NCBI GenBank assembly: GCA_964445305.1
Contig: CAYUKK010000026.1
Span: 1 to 34,575 of the forward strand
Reading direction: 5' to 3'
DNA length: 34,575 nucleotides
From: CAYUKK01 sp964445305
Lineage (GTDB): Bacteria > Acidobacteriota > Aminicenantia > Aminicenantales > UBA8522
The notes under the pieces are model-generated. The model ran no database searches, was not told the origin of the DNA, and saw nothing but the letters and a program-made list of their open reading frames with translations. Of this stretch, positions 30,117-34,575 are shown one piece after another; the first letter of the stretch is position 1; each line of letters starts with the position of its first letter. Both the position numbers and the translations under genes were made by a program.

Positions 30117-31826
30117 CTATCTGGAGGCTGGTCTTCCTCTGCCCCCGGCGGCGCTCCGGGCTAAATCCTCGTCGCGTCGGGCCCGATAGTCTGTCCCTTC
30201 TCTCCAGTTGGGGAATGCGGATTCCATGGCCAGGCGGTAGCCGACCTTGAAGAGAAGCCGAAGGTCATCGACGGCTCCCGAGAGGTCCCAATTCGGGTCA
30301 AACTCATCTGAAGGCTTGTGGTAATTCTCAGCCGTGTACTTTTCTTTGAGGGCCAGAGTCCATTCTCGGCCGTGTTCGACGCTGTCGACGCCGCCGCTCG
30401 GGTAAATGGCCGGTATTCCCTGCTTGGCGAAGGGAAAATGGTCGGAGCGGAAATAGGAGCCTTTTTCTGGCGTGGGGTCGGGGTTAACAGTCCGGCCTTG
30501 CTCCCTGGCTGCAGTCTCGATGTAGTGGTCGAGCTCGGAGAGGCCGTAGCCGATAACGGTGATGTCCTTCATGGGGCCGTAGATATTCAAAGCATCCATG
30601 TTGATAACAGCCACCGTCTTGGCGGTGGGGAAGACGGGATGGGTGGCGTAGTACTCGGACCCGAGAAGGCCCTGCTCCTCACCGGTAACGGAAAGGAAGA
30701 CGATGGAGCGGTGGGGCGGCCGCTTGAGTTTAATGAAGGCTTCAGCCAGTTCAATCAAGGCTGCCGTGCCCGTGGCGTTATCCAGAGCGCCGTTAAAAAT
30801 TTGGTCACCTTCGAGAGCCGGGTTAACGCCGAAATGGTCCCAGTGGGCCATGTAGATGATGACTTCGTCCGGCCGCTTTGAGCCCGGGAATAGAGCAATG
30901 ACGTTGCGCGAAACCACGTTTTTAACGGTGTTTTGGAGGGTGAGCGAAGCTTTGAGCCCGAGCGGGATGGGTTTAAACCCGGGGCGAGCGGCGGCGGTCT
31001 TTATCTCGTCGAAGTCCATTCCCGCCGCTTTGAAGAGATTGCGGGCGACCTCAAGCTGGATCCAGCCTTCGACGGCGCAGCGGGACATGTTGTTGTCCTC
31101 CGAGATGAGGTTGAACTGGGGGCCGGTCCAGCCATTCTGAACGACTCCCCACGGATAGGCGGCTGGCTCTGTCTCGTGGACGATGAAAAGGGCGGCCGCT
31201 CCCTGTCGCGCTGCCTCCTCGTATTTATAAGTCCAGCGACCGTAGTAGGTCATCGTTCGGCCAGAAAAGAGGGCGGGGTCCTGGGTGGCAAACCCCGGGT
31301 CGTTGATGAGGACGACGACGGTCTTGCCTCGCACATCCAGCCCCTCATAGTCGTTCCAGTTGTACTCGGGCGCGACAATCCCGTGGCCGGCAAAGACCAT
31401 GTCCGATTCGGTGAGTTCGATTTTCTCCGCTACTCGCTGCGTGCCGGCCACAAAATCGTCGCTGAAAACAAACAACATGGACTTTCGACCTGCCTTGACC
31501 TCGAGCCTGGCCGAGGGGTCGGCGGTGATGACGACCATCGGCACTTCCTGGAAAAAGCTCGAGCCGTTTCCTGGTTTGAGTCCGAGCTTGCGGAACTCTT
31601 GCTCAAGGAATGCGACCGTTTTTTCTTCGCCCTTAGAAGCGGGCGCCCGGCCCTCGAACTCGTCCGAGGAGAGGATTTGGGTGTCGGCGGCAAGGTCCTC
31701 CGCGGTGATGCTGGCCAGGGCTGGCCCGAGGAGTTTTTCCTCACTTTCCCGAGCGCATCTTGAAAACCCAAGAACGAGGCTAAGAATGAATATCACCCCG
31801 ATGGATTTCTTTAGATTTTTCTTCAT
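30117..31826 (-). CDS. Secreted M28-family metallopeptidase
   Basis: 569 residues from ATG 31826 (AAGGGAG 5 bases upstream). The N-terminal signal ends near GFSRC; the Cys could be lipidated, but the site is not a canonical lipobox. A PA-type insert (VFAGHGIVAPEYNWNDYEGLDVRGKTVVVLINDP) precedes the zinc peptidase domain. Two-zinc ligands: HWDHFG (His and the catalytic Asp), ALDNATGTAAL (Asp), VTGEEQGLLGS (Glu pair), INMDALN (Asp) and YHKPSDEFD (His). It is an aminopeptidase-type enzyme of the periplasm or outside, size typical for the PA-containing group. The reading frame stays open a long way upstream, antisense to the 32073 gene, but signal peptide and ribosome site fix the start. Confidence 0.93.
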   Translation of the reverse strand: MKKNLKKSIGVIFILSLVLGFSRCARESEEKLLGPALASITAEDLAADTQILSSDEFEGRAPASKGEEKTVAFLEQEFRKLGLKPGNGSSFFQEVPMVVITADPSARLEVKAGRKSMLFVFSDDFVAGTQRVAEKIELTESDMVFAGHGIVAPEYNWNDYEGLDVRGKTVVVLINDPGFATQDPALFSGRTMTYYGRWTYKYEEAARQGAAALFIVHETEPAAYPWGVVQNGWTGPQFNLISEDNNMSRCAVEGWIQLEVARNLFKAAGMDFDEIKTAAARPGFKPIPLGLKASLTLQNTVKNVVSRNVIALFPGSKRPDEVIIYMAHWDHFGVNPALEGDQIFNGALDNATGTAALIELAEAFIKLKRPPHRSIVFLSVTGEEQGLLGSEYYATHPVFPTAKTVAVINMDALNIYGPMKDITVIGYGLSELDHYIETAAREQGRTVNPDPTPEKGSYFRSDHFPFAKQGIPAIYPSGGVDSVEHGREWTLALKEKYTAENYHKPSDEFDPNWDLSGAVDDLRLLFKVGYRLAMESAFPNWREGTDYRARRDEDLARSAAGGRGRPASR

Positions 31827-31888
31827 CCTTTCTCCCTTCTCGATAATATTTTTATCGTGGCGACGAGTGATGAGAAACCCAGTCCAAG

Positions 31889-31918
31889 AAGCTAACTCAT
31901 CCGTCTGACCGTTGTCAA
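31889..31918 (-). promoter_or_regulatory. Possible promoter of the M28 peptidase gene
   Basis: On the minus strand a perfect TTGACA (31918-31913) is followed after 18 bases by TAGCTT (31894-31889). The same weak -10 word TAGCTT follows the TTGACA of the tRNA unit at 15263. A small hairpin CGATAA/TTATCG (31841-31857) lies in the leader. Confidence 0.3.
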
Positions 31919-32020
31919 GGTGGTGGTTTCGCCCCAGGTTTGTCCGACTTTTCCCCCGCTTAAAAGCGAGCTCCCGCTGGGCGCTGGGCTGTAGAGAGTA
32001 AAGGGGCCGGGTGGCCATGA

Positions 32021-32050
32021 TTGACATTTGGGTGGGGGGATTGTAATACT
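32021..32050 (+). promoter_or_regulatory. Possible promoter of the propeller/transglutaminase gene
   Basis: A perfect TTGACA (32021-32026) is followed after 18 bases by AATACT (32045-32050, four of six), 23 bases before the ATG at 32073. Confidence 0.4.
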
Positions 32051-32072
32051 CCTTGATGGGAAGGAGGTTCAA

Positions 32073-33704
32073 ATGAAAAAATGCATCTTGAGGATCGGAC
32101 TCATCTTTATTTTCACTATCTCTTCCTGGGGGAAAGTGGGCGAAGTCCTGAAGGTCATCAAGACGCCGGGGCCGTGCCCGACGGGTCTGGCTTCTGACGG
32201 GAAATTCCTCTGGTTGGCCGACGACTTTACCGATAGAATTTATAAAATTGACCCGGCCAAGGGGACAGTTGTTTCGAGCTTTGAATCCCCTGGCCACCAT
32301 CCTGAAGGTCTCGCCTGGGACGGCAAGTATCTCTGGCATATCGATGCGGGGGAAAAGCTGATGTACAAGCTCGACCCAGCGACAGGCCGTGCTCTTACCA
32401 TCCTCGAATCCAACAGCCCCAACCCCCGTGACCTTGCCTGGGATGGAGAATACCTCTGGATTGCTGACTTCAGGAGTGACACTCTCCTCAAGGTTTCGAC
32501 CGTCGACGGGATGATGGTCCAGACGCTTACGGCGCCGGCCGGAGAGACGACTGGCCTCACTTTCGACGGAAAATATCTCTGGGTGGCTGATAGGGGGGAG
32601 GACAGGATTTATCTCGTCAACCCGGCCGATGGATGGTGTCTCTCTTCGTTTCGTTCTTACGGACCTTTTCCCGCTGGGCTGGCCTGGGGGAATGGCACCC
32701 TCTGGAACGTGGACTATGAAAACGACGAGATTTACCAAGTTGAGGTCTTTTCCTCGGATATCCGGTCGCGGTGGGAGGAGAAGAAGCTCACGCTCGAGTT
32801 CTTCAAGGAATTCCGGAATTACGGGCCCGGGGTGGTCAAGACTCTGGATATCTACCTTCCCATCCCGGAAGACCGTGATAATCAGACGCTTATCGGCCCG
32901 GTAAAATTTGACCCGCAGCCGAAAGAGGTCATCGAGGACAGCTGGGGCCAGAAAATCGCTCACTTTGAATACAAGGACCTCAAGGGCTACTCGGCAGTCA
33001 GGCCGGGCTGGAAAGTGGACGCGACCATTTCGGCGGTCGAGTATTTCATTTACCCGGATAAGGTGGGGACGCTCGACGATATCCCGGCTGACATCAAGAA
33101 AAAATACACTCAGGACGGCGATAAGTACTGCCTCACCGACCCTTACATCCAGGAGCTGGCTCATAAAGTCGCGGGCGGCGAGAAAAACCCCTACTGGATT
33201 GTTCGTCGCGTTTTCGAGTACCTGGCCGAACATCTTGAATACAACCTCAAGCCCGTGGGCGGTTGGAATCCTGCCCCGACGGTCCTGCGACGAGGCACGG
33301 CATCCTGCTCGGAGTATTCTTACACGATGATCGCCCTGTGCCGATCGCTCGGCGTGCCCATCCGTTACGTCGGGGCGGTCAGTTTGCGCGGGGACGATGC
33401 GAGCATGGATGATGTCTTCCACCGCTGGACGGAGGTCTATCTGCCGCCTTACGGATGGATACCTTTCGATGTCAACAAGGGTGATCGGGGTCCGGGAACG
33501 CGGCCCGGCGAGAAAGTCCTTGGCATTGGCAATGTCGCCGCTCGCTACGTTATTACGACCGAAAATGGGGGCGGGGATAAATACTTATGGTTCGGCTATA
33601 ACTACGGGTTCAACTGGACCTCCGAGGGCAAGTGCCGCATCCACGAGGAGAATTACGGGCTCTGGTCACCGCTCGGCGCCAAGAAATACCACCAACCACG
33701 TTGA
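32073..33704 (+). CDS. Secreted beta-propeller protein with C-terminal transglutaminase-like domain
   Basis: 543 residues from ATG 32073, with AAGGAGG at 32061-32067 and a signal peptide ending near SSWG. Residues about 20-225 contain five repeats of about 42 residues with the pattern P-x-G-L-x-x-D-G-K-x-L-W-x-x-D (PTGLASDGKFLWLADD, PEGLAWDGKYLWHID, PRDLAWDGEYLWIAD, TTGLTFDGKYLWVAD, PAGLAWGNGTLWNVD), a small NHL/SMP-30-like propeller. Residues about 235-365 form a linker domain. Residues about 370-500 are a transglutaminase-like fold with triad Cys412 (TASCSEYS), His450 (FHRWTEVYL) and Asp466 (PFDVNKGD). It may hydrolyse or crosslink amide bonds outside the cell membrane. It is divergent from the M28 peptidase gene, which also acts outside. 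Confidence 0.88.
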   Translation: MKKCILRIGLIFIFTISSWGKVGEVLKVIKTPGPCPTGLASDGKFLWLADDFTDRIYKIDPAKGTVVSSFESPGHHPEGLAWDGKYLWHIDAGEKLMYKLDPATGRALTILESNSPNPRDLAWDGEYLWIADFRSDTLLKVSTVDGMMVQTLTAPAGETTGLTFDGKYLWVADRGEDRIYLVNPADGWCLSSFRSYGPFPAGLAWGNGTLWNVDYENDEIYQVEVFSSDIRSRWEEKKLTLEFFKEFRNYGPGVVKTLDIYLPIPEDRDNQTLIGPVKFDPQPKEVIEDSWGQKIAHFEYKDLKGYSAVRPGWKVDATISAVEYFIYPDKVGTLDDIPADIKKKYTQDGDKYCLTDPYIQELAHKVAGGEKNPYWIVRRVFEYLAEHLEYNLKPVGGWNPAPTVLRRGTASCSEYSYTMIALCRSLGVPIRYVGAVSLRGDDASMDDVFHRWTEVYLPPYGWIPFDVNKGDRGPGTRPGEKVLGIGNVAARYVITTENGGGDKYLWFGYNYGFNWTSEGKCRIHEENYGLWSPLGAKKYHQPR

Positions 33705-33725
33705 AACCATGATTTGCCGATAAAA

Positions 33726-33740
33726 GGACCCGACGGGTCC
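33726..33740 (+). terminator. Short GC hairpin after the transglutaminase gene, possibly a weak terminator
   Basis: GGACCC (33726-33731) and GGGTCC (33735-33740) pair perfectly around GAC, 21 bases after the stop codon. There is no U tract after it; repeat copy B begins at once. Confidence 0.3.
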
Positions 33741-33741
33741 T

Positions 33742-34087
33742 GTCGCGGTTCACCCCCGGCCAGGCTCGGGGTTGGGATTCCGCAGCCCGCTCGTCTCCCC
33801 AGCGAGGAAACTCGCTCCGACTCAGCCTTCGCTCTTCTCTCGCTTGGCTCGAGAAACCATGCCCGCTCAGGCTTCGACGGGCTTCCTCACCCAAACCCCT
33901 CGCCTGTTCCCCCAATTCTCCAAGTGGGATTAATGGGTCTTAGATCCAACATCGGGAGAGTGCATGTAGAGGCTCGGGTCGGCGTTCCGAGGCGCTATCG
34001 AGAGCTTTGTTTTTTATACATTAACCACCCCTACCCCTCCTAGGGAATTAGGAGGGGATCTAAGGTAGGCGTCTCGGGTAAGGTCGG
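33742..34087 (+). repeat. Dispersed structured repeat, copy B
   Basis: The inverted partner of 14916-15214 and the longer copy, with 66 bases between its two conserved arms against 19 in copy A. Stems visible: CCCCG/CGGGG (33754-33758, 33767-33771), AGCGAG-GAAA-CTCGCT (33801-33816, a GNRA loop), GCCCG/CGGGC (33861-33865, 33878-33882) and a 9-bp CCCCTCCTA/TAGGAGGGG (34034-34042, 34049-34057). It occupies nearly the whole 391-base gap between the transglutaminase gene and deoC and ends at the deoC ribosome site. No transposase is encoded and no target-site duplication is evident. Confidence 0.85.
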
Positions 34088-34095
34088 AGGAGATG

Positions 34096-34575
34096 ATGGT
34101 AAGTTATGAGGAAATGGCGGGGATGATTGACCACTCCCTCCTCAAACCTTTTCTCACCGAAAGGGAGGTCGAGGAGGGATGCCGTCAGGCAGCTGAATAC
34201 AAGGTGGCCAGCGTTTGCGTCCGGCCCTGCGACGTCCGTCGGGCGGTTGAATTATTGAGGGGAAGTTCTGTGCGGGTAACGACGGTCATCGGGTTCCCCC
34301 ATGGAACGACGACGACCGCGACAAAGGTCTCTGAAGCCAGAGAAGCCATCGATAACGGAGCTTCTGAGCTCGATGTCGTTCTCAACATCGGCAAGCTCAA
34401 GAGCAGGGATTATGGATATGTCAAAGCTGACCTTGAAGCGGTAACCGCCGTGGCCCACGAGCGCGGGGTTCTCGTCAAGGTTATCTTCGAGAACTGCTAT
34501 CTCGATGACGAGGAGAAAATAGCCGCCTGTCGGATCGCCAACGAGGTCGGGGTCGATTTTGTCAAGACGTCAACG
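34096..34575 (+). CDS. deoC: Deoxyribose-phosphate aldolase (3' end outside window)
   Basis: The first 160 residues of a protein usually about 220 long; the frame runs off the window end. It cleaves 2-deoxyribose-5-phosphate to glyceraldehyde-3-phosphate and acetaldehyde in deoxynucleoside catabolism. Motifs: MAGMIDHSLLKPFLTE at the N-terminus, VASVCVRPCDV, TTVIGFPHGTTTTATKV, ASELDVVLNIG, VLVKVIFENCYL (catalytic-site Lys) and, at the window edge, VDFVKTST, which carries the Schiff-base Lys. GGAGGAG lies just upstream; ATG 34096 is in frame. The leader is made by repeat copy B. Confidence 0.94.
   Translation, partial: MVSYEEMAGMIDHSLLKPFLTEREVEEGCRQAAEYKVASVCVRPCDVRRAVELLRGSSVRVTTVIGFPHGTTTTATKVSEAREAIDNGASELDVVLNIGKLKSRDYGYVKADLEAVTAVAHERGVLVKVIFENCYLDDEEKIAACRIANEVGVDFVKTST

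Noticed and set aside
30117..33422. A single minus-strand open frame of about 1100 codons
   Set aside because: Only 30117-31826 is real (M28 peptidase with its own ribosome site and signal peptide). The upstream part is antisense to the well-supported 32073-33704 gene and has no domain.

Overview
The window reads as chromosomal DNA from a Gram-negative bacterium of the Acidobacteriota type, most likely the Candidatus Aminicenantes (OP8) lineage. This is inference from content, not a database match. The signs are a TonB-dependent receptor with an N-terminal carboxypeptidase-regulatory-like domain, two GWxTD-domain proteins, a sulfatase-superfamily/TPR fusion, a FadL-type porin and many secreted proteins. 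Genes are dense, of moderately high GC, on both strands. There is no phage, no CRISPR array and no intact insertion sequence.

Layout. 1-3345: a TonB-dependent receptor closed by a strong intrinsic terminator. 3437-9595: a four-gene plus-strand operon of envelope proteins (carboxypeptidase-regulatory/TPR protein, sulfatase-fold/TPR protein, GWxTD lipoprotein, GWxTD/TPR protein), facing a convergent secreted protein at 9611-10714. 10995-13798 (minus): HU, ddl, ruvX and mltG. 14038-16369: a membrane-anchored duplicated-domain protein, a dispersed repeat (copy A), tRNA-Gly, tRNA-Cys, an unexplained nested inverted-repeat structure and a Yip1-type membrane protein. 16506-19178 (minus): pyrK-pyrD-pyrF for late pyrimidine synthesis, with a short repeat cassette between pyrD and pyrF. 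19311-22092: an aminotransferase, an overlapping rhodanese/MauE pair and a small membrane protein. 22115-26450 (minus): an alkyl-DHAP-synthase-like flavoprotein overlapping a GlpD-type dehydrogenase, then a diacylglycerol-kinase-family enzyme, which together suggest a glycerolipid or ether-lipid locus. 26663-34575: a GT39-type glycosyltransferase, a FadL-like porin, an M28 peptidase, a propeller/transglutaminase protein, repeat copy B and the start of deoC.

The genes fall into core functions (wall synthesis, nucleoid protein, pyrimidines, tRNAs, deoxyribose metabolism) and envelope functions (nutrient uptake, periplasmic hydrolysis, lipid and glycan modification). Many units have recognisable sigma70-type promoters. 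Those upstream of 14038, 19311, 15779, HU and fadL are close to consensus with 17-18 nt spacing. The points most worth a second look are the inverted structured repeat present at 14.9 and 33.7 kb, the nested stem structure at 15.6 kb, the GWxTD/sulfatase/TPR envelope operon and the putative ether-lipid gene pair.
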